Source: Sphingomonas faeni
GTDB lineage: Bacteria > Pseudomonadota > Alphaproteobacteria > Sphingomonadales > Sphingomonadaceae
Reading direction: 5' to 3'
DNA: 64,000 nucleotides
NCBI RefSeq assembly: GCF_024273235.1
Contig: NZ_JANBVH010000006.1
Span: 1-64,000 of the forward strand
Shown here: positions 36,032 through 45,371 of the stretch, in pieces
Layout: each line of letters starts with the position of its first letter
Numbering within the stretch: position 1 is the first letter of the stretch
Made by a program: the position numbers and the translations under genes
The notes under the pieces: generated by a model
Database searches by the model: none
The model's input: only the letters and a program-made list of their open reading frames with translations
What the model was told of the DNA's origin: nothing

Positions 36032-36222
36032 AGCACGAAACCTGCGCTTCGCTATTCCGCCAGTGGACCAACCGCGCTTTTCTGCGAGGTTCAATGGCTT
36101 GGCGTCTGGTTGAGCATCTGATCTTGAGCTGAGTATTCGTACGGGCGCTGACAGCTTGCAGGGCCCACCGACATAGTGCTTTCGCTCGATCGAGGACCAT
36201 GCGGCGGACCGCGCGCCTGCCG

Positions 36223-37488
36223 TCAGCCACGATCGCGATCGTCGAAGCGGGGCGCGCGGTCGAAATCGGTTTTGCCGAACGGTCGGTCGCGGAAGAGATA
36301 GCCGTAATAGAAGGTGCGCAGACGGTGGTGGAACGCGCGGATACGGTCCTGATAGGCGAGCTGCGCCGTCAGGTCGGTGCGCGCGATCCGGGTCAGCAGC
36401 GCCTGCACGCCCACCGAAGGCAGCACCCAGCCGAGCGCGCGCGCCGCGGCATCGCGTGCCTCCAGACCTTGGCGATAGGCGCGGACCGCGGGGGCGACGC
36501 TTTCATCACCATTCTCGTGGAAGGCCAGATACCATTTGTAATGGAATTCGGGGCCGAGCGGCGCTGAATCCGCCCATTCGGGGTGGGTGGCGTAAAAGCG
36601 CCGCATCGTGGCTTCGCGGGGCACGTCCCACGCGCCGTTCACCGCTTCACGCTGCGCCATCGCGATCTCCGCCCCCTGATTGACGGGGATCGCGGCGTTG
36701 ATCGCGACGTTGCACAGGGTCGGGACGATCAGCACCAGCACGAGCCATGCCGCCGCCAGCGCCGCCGCGTTCGCGACCGAACTCCAGCGCAATCGACCGA
36801 CCAGCGCTGCGAGTGCGATCCAGAAGAGCAGATAGGCGGCGACCAGCGCAAGGACGATCAGAATGGGTGCGACGGCGACCCCCGCGAATGCCGCGGCGAT
36901 ACCGAAGGGTATGCCAATCGCACTCCATGTGAGCAGGAAGCGAAGCAGCGTCCGGCGGCGCCACAGCGCACGGCCCCCGTTCGGCAACGCGTCGAGCATG
37001 CGCTGCCGCCCCGCCTCGCGCTCGGCCGACCTGAGATCGTGAAACAGCGCGATCACGAACAACGGCGCGAGGAACACCAGCACGAAGGCGAAATCGAACC
37101 GGCCGGGCAAGGCGAGTTCGGGATTGAAAGTGTCGCCGTCGTAGATCTGCGCCTCGAGCCCCAGCGCGCGGACCCGCAGGATATACGGCGACACGTCGCG
37201 CATGCCGAGCGCGGCGAAGGCAAGCGGCGCGGGCGCATCCCAGGTCGGGTGGAAGCTGTAATAGGCGGCGCTCCCTGCGTCCCTGGTGTGGTCGACATAG
37301 TGGGCGACCGCCCCGATATCCTCGGCCTGAGCGGCCGGGATGGCGGCGATAGCGGCGCGCTGGCGGGCGACTTCGGCCATCCCCATGGCAAGGGCGGCCA
37401 CCGTCAGCAGCGCGAGCAGGGCCAGCGCGCCGACCGTCAGGCGCTGGCGCAGCAACAGCCGGAGTTCATAGCGGAACAGGCCCATCAT
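36223..37488 (-). CDS. ABC-2 type permease, DUF3526-like
   Basis: A 421-residue membrane protein with an N-terminal anchor (about 18-40), a long periplasmic loop, and a cluster of five or so membrane helices in the middle (about 125-270). A soluble C-terminal region follows. This pattern, with FALVFLAPLFVIALFHDLRS-like and DLRSAEREAGR segments, matches ABC-2 exporters of the DUF3526 group. It is the last gene of a three-gene operon; its ATG overlaps the preceding permease stop by 4 bp. It probably forms a heterodimeric exporter with the other permease. Confidence 0.8.
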   Translation of the reverse strand: MMGLFRYELRLLLRQRLTVGALALLALLTVAALAMGMAEVARQRAAIAAIPAAQAEDIGAVAHYVDHTRDAGSAAYYSFHPTWDAPAPLAFAALGMRDVSPYILRVRALGLEAQIYDGDTFNPELALPGRFDFAFVLVFLAPLFVIALFHDLRSAEREAGRQRMLDALPNGGRALWRRRTLLRFLLTWSAIGIPFGIAAAFAGVAVAPILIVLALVAAYLLFWIALAALVGRLRWSSVANAAALAAAWLVLVLIVPTLCNVAINAAIPVNQGAEIAMAQREAVNGAWDVPREATMRRFYATHPEWADSAPLGPEFHYKWYLAFHENGDESVAPAVRAYRQGLEARDAAARALGWVLPSVGVQALLTRIARTDLTAQLAYQDRIRAFHHRLRTFYYGYLFRDRPFGKTDFDRAPRFDDRDRG

Positions 37489-38921
37489 CGTGCTCCCAAT
37501 CGACGCGACGCGACCATCAGCAGGATCAGCGCCCCCGCCAGCCAGGCGAACACGATGGCCAGCCCGGGCAGTGCGGCGGCGGCGAGTGTGCGGCCGTCGG
37601 GCGCGATGAACCGGAAGTCCGGCATGGCCTGCCACTTGCGCGCGGAGACGCGCTTGCGACGGTCCGCGCCGGCATCGGTCGCGCCGTCGTCGGCATAGCT
37701 GACGTCCTCCATCTGCATCCGGTTCAGCCGCTGGACGAGCGCGTAGCGATAGGCCTCCGCCTGCTCCAGGAACCGCTGGTGCCCGGCAAGATCGGTGCCC
37801 GCGGCGGCCATCGACAAGGACCGCAGTGCGATGGTCGGGCTCAACAATCCCATCGCGTCGACCAGCGCGTTCTGCCGTGCCTGCGCGACGTGGTTCGCGG
37901 TCGCATAGCGGCCATAGACCGCCGAGGTCAGCCGCTCGCCCTCGATGCCGACCGCACCCTTGTAGTTGATCGGCAGATCCTCGACTTTCGCGACGCCGTA
38001 GCGCGCGAGCAGCGCCCGCTTGAACTGCGCGAAATGGGGATCGTCGGGATTGTGGCTGTCCCCCATCGTGCGCAGGTCGCGCGCGACCGCGACTTCGGTC
38101 TGGAGCCGGTTGGTCAGGGGAACCGCAGCACTGGCGAGATCGGGTGCGACGCGCGGCAACAGCACCACCGCGACCGCCCACACTGCGACCAGCGCGAGCA
38201 GCGCGTCGCGGCTGCGGCGGACCGACGCCGATACGAGCAGGATCAGCACCGTCCACAACGCCAGATAGCCGGCATAGCCGAGCGCGATTGCGAGCATCGG
38301 CCAAGCCAGCGCACCGGGTTGGCCGGAGATCGCGGCGAGGCCGATCATCGCCGGCAGCCCGGCGAGCAGCGCCGCCGCACCCAGCGCCAGCAGCTTGCCG
38401 CGAACGATCTGCCCGCGGCCGGCACCTTGCAGCATCAGCACGCGCACCGTGCCGCGTTCGGTCTCCCGCGCCAGCGCGCCATAGCCCAGGAAGATCAGCA
38501 GCAGCGGCGCAACCACCTGCAGCACGAAGGCGGGCGTCAGCTGGCCGAAGCGCACCAGCAGCGAGCTTTGCCGCACATCGCCGAAATTGGCGCTGTTCTG
38601 GCGATGCCCCTCGAGGAACATGCTGTTGCCCGTGAATGCATCGACGCCGGGATCGAACGCGGCGAGCGGCCCCAGCGGGCGGAAGATGAACGTGCCGTAA
38701 TGGACGACACGGTGAGGGTGCCGGTCGGGCTGCGCCTTGAACGCCGTCTCTGCCGCCTCGGCCTGACGCGCGCGCAGCTCGGCGATCTCGCGCTGGTGCG
38801 CCCAGGAACTGGCGACCGCGACCAATGTCAGCAGCACGACCAGGACGAAGGCGATGATGGCGACGCGGTTGCGCGTCATCAGCCGGATTTCGTCGCGTGC
38901 GATCAGCCCGACCGCGCTCAT
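37485..38921 (-). CDS. ABC-2 type permease, DUF3526-like
   Basis: A 478-residue membrane protein built like its downstream neighbour: helix 1 at about 20-42, a periplasmic region to about 130, then a bundle of helices (FVLQVVAPLLLIFLGYGALARETERGT and following) and a last helix near the C-terminus (about 445-470). The ETERGTVRVL segment after the second helix is typical of ABC-2 permeases. It overlaps the ATPase gene and the second permease gene by 4 bp each. Confidence 0.82.
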   Translation of the reverse strand: MSAVGLIARDEIRLMTRNRVAIIAFVLVVLLTLVAVASSWAHQREIAELRARQAEAAETAFKAQPDRHPHRVVHYGTFIFRPLGPLAAFDPGVDAFTGNSMFLEGHRQNSANFGDVRQSSLLVRFGQLTPAFVLQVVAPLLLIFLGYGALARETERGTVRVLMLQGAGRGQIVRGKLLALGAAALLAGLPAMIGLAAISGQPGALAWPMLAIALGYAGYLALWTVLILLVSASVRRSRDALLALVAVWAVAVVLLPRVAPDLASAAVPLTNRLQTEVAVARDLRTMGDSHNPDDPHFAQFKRALLARYGVAKVEDLPINYKGAVGIEGERLTSAVYGRYATANHVAQARQNALVDAMGLLSPTIALRSLSMAAAGTDLAGHQRFLEQAEAYRYALVQRLNRMQMEDVSYADDGATDAGADRRKRVSARKWQAMPDFRFIAPDGRTLAAAALPGLAIVFAWLAGALILLMVASRRLGAR

Positions 38922-39646
38922 GCCGCCAACCGATCGCCGCCGAGCTGGAAACGGGCGTGCAGCGCGCGAACGTCGAACCGCTCGGGGCCGTCCGCCCGCA
39001 CTTCGTGCGCGACGCGTCCCGCTTCCAGAAAGGCGATGCGGTCGGCGATGTCCGCGGCGGAGAGAAGGTCGTGCGTCACCATCAATATGGCGGTGCCCCG
39101 TTCCCGCACCTGCAAGAGAAGCTGGGAGAAGTCGGCGGTCGCGCGCGGATCGAGCCCCGATGTCGGCTCGTCCAGCAGCAGCACCGGCACCCGCCGCAGC
39201 AGCGCCACCGCGATCGCGACCTTCTGACGCATCCCCTTGGAGAAGCCGCCGAGCCGCTGGTGCCACGCCTGATCCTGCAAACCGGCCGCAGCAAGCGCCG
39301 CGGTGATGGCATCATGCCCCTGGCGCTCGCCGGAAAGCGCGAGCAGATAATCGGCGTTCTCGACCGCCGTCAGATGCTCGTACAGCGCGACATTCTCCGG
39401 CAGATACGCAATCCGCCGTCGCACCGCGTCGGGATCGGTCGCCGGATCCATCCCACAAACCTCGACCCTCCCCGATCGCGCCCGCGTGAATCCGAGCAAT
39501 GTCGACAGGGTCGTCGACTTGCCGGCGCCATTGCCACCCAGCAACGCGGTAATGCTGCCCGCCGGTACGCGCAGCGACAGTCCGTTGAGGACGTCATGCG
39601 TATCGTACGCGAACGTCAGATCGTCGATCAGGATCGGTTCGGTCAT
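38918..39646 (-). CDS. ABC transporter ATP-binding protein
   Basis: A 242-residue ATPase. Walker A GGNGAGKST is at about 37-45, a signature GGFSKGMRQK (a variant of LSGGQ) at about 135-144, Walker B VLLLDEPTSGLD at about 155-166, and the switch His in MVTHDLL. It energises the two ABC-2 permeases encoded behind it. The ATG at 39646 is preferred; an upstream start at 39682 would add 12 residues that do not belong to the fold. It diverges from the TonB receptor gene. Confidence 0.9.
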   Translation of the reverse strand: MTEPILIDDLTFAYDTHDVLNGLSLRVPAGSITALLGGNGAGKSTTLSTLLGFTRARSGRVEVCGMDPATDPDAVRRRIAYLPENVALYEHLTAVENADYLLALSGERQGHDAITAALAAAGLQDQAWHQRLGGFSKGMRQKVAIAVALLRRVPVLLLDEPTSGLDPRATADFSQLLLQVRERGTAILMVTHDLLSAADIADRIAFLEAGRVAHEVRADGPERFDVRALHARFQLGGDRLAA

Positions 39647-39703
39647 CGGGCCTGTCAAATCCTCGGCAATGAACATCGACACTCAATGCCCGGTCGAGGC
39701 CTG

Positions 39704-39732
39704 TGTAACAAGATATCATTGACGATGTTACA
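39704..39732. promoter_or_regulatory. inverted repeats between divergent exporter and receptor operons
   Basis: TGTAAC (39704-39709) and GTTACA (39727-39732) are inverted copies 17 bases apart, and the second lies in a small palindrome GATGTTACATC (39724-39734). They sit in the 160-bp region between the ABC operon and the receptor gene and could bind a regulator controlling both. No such regulator is encoded next to them. Confidence 0.4.
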
Positions 39733-39806
39733 TCATAACCTTCATGGACGGGTCAGTTCGGAGCGTCGCGGCGCTCCCGATCCGAATTGCCGAAGGGGAT
39801 ATTGTC

Positions 39807-41978
39807 TTGCGTCTGTCCATGCGTGCCGCCTCGATGGCCGGTGCCATTCCGCTTGCCATGGCCTTGTCTTACGCACCTGCCGTTGCGCAGTCGGACGAGG
39901 AAGGCCGGTCCGAACGCGGCCGGTCCGAAAATGAGCGCGAGGAAATCACGGTGACCGGGGTTCGGCAGCCGTATCGCGGCAACTTCGCGCTGCGCGAGAT
40001 CCCGCAGGCGATCACGACGATCGACGACACGGTGATCGCCGAAAATGCCATCACACGCCTGACCGACGCGCTCGACCTGAACGCATCGGTGGTGCGGCAG
40101 AACACGCTGGGCGGGCTGTGGGACAGTTTTGCGGTGCGCGGCTTTGCCGGCGACGAGAATCTGCCGAGCGGCTATCTGGTCAACGGGTTCAACGCCGGAC
40201 GCGGGTTCAGCGGGCAGCGCGACGTGGCGGGGATCGAGCGTGTCGAGGTGTTGAAGGGACCGGCGGCCGCGGTGCTGGGCCGCGGCGAACCCGGTGGCTC
40301 GATCAACCTGGTGACCAAACAGGCGGAGCTCGGCCGGACGTTCGGTACCGCATCGCTGCAATATCGCAGCTTCGACACCGTCCGTGCCGAGGGCGATGCG
40401 AACCTGGCGCTGACCGACACGCTGTCGGCGCGGCTGATCGGCTATGCCGAAAGCGGCGGCACGTTCCGCGACACGGTGGCGCAGAAGCGCTGGGGCTTCC
40501 TCCCGTCGATCGGCCTGAAGCTGGGCGATGCCACGCGCGTCACGTATGATTTCGAATGGACGCGCGTCGAGGTGCCGTTCGATCGCGGTATCGTCGTGCT
40601 CAATGGGAATTTCGGCACGGTGCCGCGCTCGCGGTTCCTGGGCGAACCGAGCGACGGCGACACCGTCGCGCGCGCTACCGGCCACCAGCTGCGCCTCCAG
40701 CACGACTTCAGCGACAGATGGTCGCTGTCGGTGGGCGCCAGCCACCGCGATACGCGGCTGACCGGTGCATCGTCGGATGCGGAAACGCTGCGGTCGCGCC
40801 AGAAGCTCTATATCGACGGCCGATCGCTGTCGCGGCAGCGGCGCACCCGGCAGTACACCTCCGAGCACAGCGTGCTGCGCGCCGAACTGGCGGGCGAGTT
40901 CGCCACGGGGTCGCTGCGCCACCGCGTCCTGATCGGCGGGGATTTCGACTATTTCGATACCGACCAGCTGTTCACGCGCTATCGCGGGCCGGTGGTGACG
41001 GCGACTACCACCGATCAGGCGGGCTATGTGCTCGATCTGCAGAACCCGGTCTATGGCCGCTATCCGGTGCCCGCGACCGCGCCGATCACCAACCGGCTCG
41101 ACGTGCAGCGCACGATGGGTGCCTATGTGCAGGACCAGATCAGCCTGACCGATCGGTTGCAGGTCCGTGTCGGCGGCCGCTACGACGACTTTCTGCTCCG
41201 CGTCGCCAACCGGCTGACCAACATGCTGGGTCGGCGCAAGCGGAGCCGATTCAGCCCGCAGGCCGGAATCGTCTATGAACTCAGCACCCCGCTGTCGCTC
41301 TATGCCGCGTATGGCGAGGGCTACCGCGCCAATATCGGTGCCGACGCGAACGGCAACGTGTTCGAACCCGAGACCAGCAAGTCGATCGAGGCCGGGGTGA
41401 AGCTGACCGCGCTGGGTGGCCGGCTGACCGGCACGCTGGCGGCCTATCAGCTCGAGAAATCCAACGTGCTGGCCACCGACACCGCCAACCCCGGTTTCTC
41501 GGTCGCGATCGGCAAGGCGCGCAGCCGCGGGATCGAGGCCGATCTCAACGGCCGTCTGCCCGGCGGGATCGAGCTGCTGCTGAGCTATGCCTATACCGAT
41601 GCCGAGGCGCGGTCGCGCGTGCTCGACCCGAACTTCTCGTTCCAGATCGAGCCGGGCGACCCGCTGATCAACATCCCGAAGCACAATCTCAACATGCAAG
41701 CGGCCAAGCGCTTCAAGGCGGGGTCGCGCGATATGCTGTTCGGGGCCGGCGTCCAGCATGTGGGGTCGCGCAACGGCGAGACCGGGACCGACTTCACGCT
41801 GCCCTCGCACACGCTGTTCCGCGTGTTCGGCCAGGCCGATCTGATCGACGGGGTGCAGCTGTTCGGCTCGATCGCCAACCTGTTCGACGACCATTGGTAC
41901 GCGAACAGCTATTCGCCCGTTTGGGTACAGCCGGGCACCCCGCGCACCGCCACGATCGGCCTGCGCGCCAGCTTCTGA
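39807..41978 (+). CDS. TonB-dependent siderophore-type receptor
   Basis: A 723-residue outer-membrane receptor of the FhuA/FpvA-like type. A signal peptide ends near APAVAQ (about 27), a TonB-box-like EEITVTGVRQ follows, then the plug (REIPQAITTIDD, FAVRGFAGDE, VEVLKGPAAAVLGRGEPGG, INLVTKQ) and a 22-strand barrel ending TIGLRASF. The plug sequence LKGPAAxLxGRGxPGGxIN is a siderophore-receptor hallmark. TTG at 39807 has AAGGGG eight bases upstream; ATG codons at 39744 and 39819 are alternatives. The M14 peptidase gene starts 3 bp after its stop. Substrate may be a peptide-containing metallophore (inference from neighbours). Confidence 0.9.
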   Translation: MRLSMRAASMAGAIPLAMALSYAPAVAQSDEEGRSERGRSENEREEITVTGVRQPYRGNFALREIPQAITTIDDTVIAENAITRLTDALDLNASVVRQNTLGGLWDSFAVRGFAGDENLPSGYLVNGFNAGRGFSGQRDVAGIERVEVLKGPAAAVLGRGEPGGSINLVTKQAELGRTFGTASLQYRSFDTVRAEGDANLALTDTLSARLIGYAESGGTFRDTVAQKRWGFLPSIGLKLGDATRVTYDFEWTRVEVPFDRGIVVLNGNFGTVPRSRFLGEPSDGDTVARATGHQLRLQHDFSDRWSLSVGASHRDTRLTGASSDAETLRSRQKLYIDGRSLSRQRRTRQYTSEHSVLRAELAGEFATGSLRHRVLIGGDFDYFDTDQLFTRYRGPVVTATTTDQAGYVLDLQNPVYGRYPVPATAPITNRLDVQRTMGAYVQDQISLTDRLQVRVGGRYDDFLLRVANRLTNMLGRRKRSRFSPQAGIVYELSTPLSLYAAYGEGYRANIGADANGNVFEPETSKSIEAGVKLTALGGRLTGTLAAYQLEKSNVLATDTANPGFSVAIGKARSRGIEADLNGRLPGGIELLLSYAYTDAEARSRVLDPNFSFQIEPGDPLINIPKHNLNMQAAKRFKAGSRDMLFGAGVQHVGSRNGETGTDFTLPSHTLFRVFGQADLIDGVQLFGSIANLFDDHWYANSYSPVWVQPGTPRTATIGLRASF

Positions 41979-41981
41979 GTA

Positions 41982-43796
41982 ATGATCCCCATGCGTCTTA
42001 TCCCCCCCGTTATCCCCCTCGCGATCATCGCCCTGTTCTCCCCGTCCGCATCCTGGGGGCAATCGAGCGCGCCGCTACCGGGGCTGCCGGCCGCGATCCT
42101 GCCGCCGGTGCAGCCCTGGTCCGGCGCGAGCGAGCGCCTGATCGTGGCGGCGAACGATCCGTGGATCACCCCCGCCGAACGCGCGGGCTTCGCGACGACA
42201 CCACGGTATGCCGAGACTCGGGCCTGGCTCGAACGGCTCGCCGCCGCGTCGCCGCTGATCCGGATCGAGACGTTCGGCCGCACCGCGCAGGGGCGCGACA
42301 TGCTGATGGTCCGCGCGAGTAAGGGAGGCGAAGGCAAACCCGTCGTGCTGGTCCAGGCCGGCATCCATTCGGGCGAGATCGACGGCAAGGACGCAGGGCT
42401 GATGCTGCTCCGCGACATCGCGCTCAGGGGCAAGGACAGCCTGCTCGATTCGGTCGATCTGGTGTTCGTGCCGATCTACAATATCGACGGGCATGAGGCG
42501 TCGAGCCGCTGGAACTTCCCGGCGCTGCGTGGCCCCGCGGAAAAGGGCTATGTCGCCACCGCGCGCGGCATCAACCTGAACCGCGACTATGCCAAGGCCG
42601 ACGCGCCGGAAACGCGCGCGATGATCGCGTTGCTGCGGCGGCTCGATCCGATCCTCTATGTCGATTGCCATGTCAGCGACGGCTTCGACATGCAGTACGA
42701 TATCACCTTCACCTATGCCGGCTGGGGCCGCTACGCCTATCACCGCGCCACGGCCGACTGGCTGACGGCGCGGTTCGGCCCGACGGTGACGACGGCGCTG
42801 GAACGCGCCGGGCATGTCCCGACGCTCTACCCGAGCCCGATCGACACGCGCGACCCCGCCAAGGGAATCCGCCAGGCGCCCGAGGGCCCGCGCTATTCGA
42901 CCGGCTATGGCGACTTCATCGGCGTGCCGACCGTGCTGGTCGAGAACCACATGCTCAAACCCTATCGGCAGCGGGTACTCGGCACCTATGTCCTGCTCGA
43001 AGCGGCGCTGAAACTGGCGGCGACCGACCGGGACCGGATCGTCGCGGCGAAGGCGACCGACCGCGCCAGCCGGCCTGCGACGATGCTCGCGCGCTGGAAG
43101 CCGGCCGCGACGCCGATCGGCTGGATCGAGCGGTTCAAGGGCATCGGCTTCGAGACCTATCGCTCCCCGGCGAGCGGACGGATGGAACAGCGCTGGACGG
43201 GCAAGCCGATCACAGTCCGCATGCCGATCATCGGGCAGGATCCGGTCGAGACTGTGTCCCTGCCGACCGCATGGTGGGTGCCGGCGGAACAGACCGAGGC
43301 GCTCGATCGCCTCCGTCTCCACGGCATACGCTTCGATCCGATTACGGCCCCGCGGACGCTGACGCTCGACCGCGTCCACCTGCGCGATGCGGTGGTGCAA
43401 CGCGCGCAGGACGGGCGGCTGCCGCTCAAGGCATCGTTCGAGCACGTGCCCGTGACCGAGACGCTCCCCGCCGGTACGGTCCGCGTCCCGTCGGATCAGC
43501 CGCTCGGCCTGCTCGCCGCCGCGTTGCTGGAGCCGGAAGCCCCGGACTCTCTGCTCGCCTGGGGCTTTTTCCCGGAGATGCTCTCGTCTCCACCGGGCGC
43601 GGAAGACTTCGTCCGCGCGCCACTCGCCGAGGCGCTGCTGGCGTCGGACGAGACCGTCAGGACCGCGTTCGCCGCGAAACTGGCGGATGACCCCGCGTTC
43701 GCCAGAGACCCGGAAGCACGGCTCGATTGGCTCATCGATCGCCTCCCCGACCGCAAAACCACGCATCTGACGTACCCGATCTTGCGGGAACAATAG
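41982..43796 (+). CDS. M14 family zinc carboxypeptidase
   Basis: A 604-residue peptidase. The N-terminal signal peptide is about 1-26 (ending SASWG). The M14 core runs from about 75: zinc ligands HSGEID (HxxE, about 129-132), the substrate-binding RGINLNRDY, the third ligand in DCHVSDG, and the catalytic Glu in VLVENHM. A C-terminal portion of about 250 residues is typical of the larger bacterial subgroup and has no assigned role. It should act in the periplasm, removing C-terminal residues or cleaving gamma-D-Glu or isopeptide bonds. It lies 3 bp behind a siderophore-type receptor, so it may process the imported ligand (inference). Confidence 0.87.
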   Translation: MIPMRLIPPVIPLAIIALFSPSASWGQSSAPLPGLPAAILPPVQPWSGASERLIVAANDPWITPAERAGFATTPRYAETRAWLERLAAASPLIRIETFGRTAQGRDMLMVRASKGGEGKPVVLVQAGIHSGEIDGKDAGLMLLRDIALRGKDSLLDSVDLVFVPIYNIDGHEASSRWNFPALRGPAEKGYVATARGINLNRDYAKADAPETRAMIALLRRLDPILYVDCHVSDGFDMQYDITFTYAGWGRYAYHRATADWLTARFGPTVTTALERAGHVPTLYPSPIDTRDPAKGIRQAPEGPRYSTGYGDFIGVPTVLVENHMLKPYRQRVLGTYVLLEAALKLAATDRDRIVAAKATDRASRPATMLARWKPAATPIGWIERFKGIGFETYRSPASGRMEQRWTGKPITVRMPIIGQDPVETVSLPTAWWVPAEQTEALDRLRLHGIRFDPITAPRTLTLDRVHLRDAVVQRAQDGRLPLKASFEHVPVTETLPAGTVRVPSDQPLGLLAAALLEPEAPDSLLAWGFFPEMLSSPPGAEDFVRAPLAEALLASDETVRTAFAAKLADDPAFARDPEARLDWLIDRLPDRKTTHLTYPILREQ

Positions 43797-44010
43797 CTAG
43801 ATTACGCGACCACCAGCGTTCGGTCGAACTGCCGCCCAGACGGCCACACAGAGCGTGGCCCGTGCTGAACCGGGCAAGCATCGCGCGTTGCTATGCGCGA
43901 TGTGGCGAAGCATCTGGCGCCCGACGCGGGCCGGCCGAACTTTTCGAAGTGGCGGGGGATGGGGGCACGCGCCTGAGAACGGCGACCAACAATAGTCAAT
44001 TCAAGGAAAA

Positions 44011-44087
<77 letters not shown>

Positions 44088-44245
44088 ATTCCGGGGCGGT
44101 TTTGAGTGGCGCCCTGGTGTGGCACCCCGCTGCTGGAGGCGCGCTGTTAGCAGACTCATCGGGGGCCGCAACCCCCTTTTCGTCGATCCGAGTCCGTTTT
44201 CGTCGATCGAGCCGCTTTTTCGCGAAATAAGCCGAATTATCCGGC

Positions 44246-45352
44246 CTACCAGCCGACCGTCTTGCGGTTCTGGCGGTCGATCGACATCAGGATGCCGAGG
44301 CACAGCAGCACGGTCATCTGCGCCGAACTGCCGAAGCTCACCAGCGGCAACGGGATGCCGACGACCGGCGCAAGGCCCATCACCATCATCAGGTTGATCG
44401 CGACGTAGAAGAAGATCGTCGTGGCGAGGCCCGCCGCGGTGAGGCGCGCGAAGCGGCTGTTGGCGCGCTGGCCGACCTCGATCCCCCAGCGGATCACCAG
44501 CAGGAAGGCGAGGATCAGCAGGCAGCCGCCGACCAGCCCCCATTCCTCCGCCATAGTCGCGAAGACGAAGTCGGTATGGCCTTCGGGGAGGTAGTCGAGA
44601 TGGCTCTGCGTGCCCTGGAGGAAGCCCTTGCCCCAGATCCCGCCCGAGCCGATCGCGATCTTCGACTGGCTGATGTGATAGCCGGTGCCGAGCGGATCGC
44701 TCTCGGGATCGAGGAAGATCAGGATGCGGTTGCGCTGATAATCGTGCAGCAGGAAGTTGATCGAGAGCGGGATCGCGATCGCGGCGGCGATCGCGCCGCC
44801 CACGAACAGCCGCAGGGGCACGCCCGCGAGGAACATGACGGTCGCGCCGCCCGAGCAGATCATGAGCGCGGTGCCGAGATCGGGCTGCTTCATCACGATC
44901 GCCGCGGGAACGGCGATCAGCAACGCGGCGGGCCAGATTCCGCCGAACCTGCGAGTCTCGCCGGGCGGGAGCATGTCGTAGAATTTCGCCGCCGCCAGCA
45001 CGATCGCGGGCTTCATGAACTCGGACGGCTGGAGGCGGATGAAGCCGAGGTCGAGCCAGCGCTGCGACCCGCCCGAAACCTTGCCGAGGATCTCGACCGC
45101 GATCAGCGACAGCACGATCAGCGCATAGGCGGGCAGCGCGGCGGCCTTCCACGTGCGCTCGGGGATATAGGACAGCCCCATCGCCCCGGCGAGCAGCACG
45201 AAGAAGCGGATGCCCTGCGACAGCGCCCAGGGCCGCAGCGAGCCGCCCGCCGCAGAATACAGCACGACCTGCCCGAAACAGCCGATCGCGACGACCAGGA
45301 TGATGACCAGCCAGGGCAGCTTGGCGAGTGGCTCGGGAACGATACGGTTCAT
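44246..45352 (-). CDS. rodA: rod-shape peptidoglycan polymerase RodA (SEDS family)
   Basis: A 368-residue membrane protein with about ten helices. SEDS motifs are visible: QRWLDLGFIRLQPSEFMKP at about 95-113, KQPDLGTALM, and near the C-terminus GIPLPLVSFGSSAQM. It polymerises lipid II glycan strands during cell elongation together with PBP2. The ATG at 45352 was chosen because the membrane domain begins soon after. It lies 19 bp behind mrdA, at the end of the mre operon. Confidence 0.95.
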   Translation of the reverse strand: MNRIVPEPLAKLPWLVIILVVAIGCFGQVVLYSAAGGSLRPWALSQGIRFFVLLAGAMGLSYIPERTWKAAALPAYALIVLSLIAVEILGKVSGGSQRWLDLGFIRLQPSEFMKPAIVLAAAKFYDMLPPGETRRFGGIWPAALLIAVPAAIVMKQPDLGTALMICSGGATVMFLAGVPLRLFVGGAIAAAIAIPLSINFLLHDYQRNRILIFLDPESDPLGTGYHISQSKIAIGSGGIWGKGFLQGTQSHLDYLPEGHTDFVFATMAEEWGLVGGCLLILAFLLVIRWGIEVGQRANSRFARLTAAGLATTIFFYVAINLMMVMGLAPVVGIPLPLVSFGSSAQMTVLLCLGILMSIDRQNRKTVGW

Positions 45353-45371
45353 CGCGTGCGCCTGTTGGGGG

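Noticed and set aside
39753..42062. 769-residue minus-strand frame opposite the siderophore-type receptor
   Set aside because: Antisense shadow of a receptor with clear plug and barrel features.
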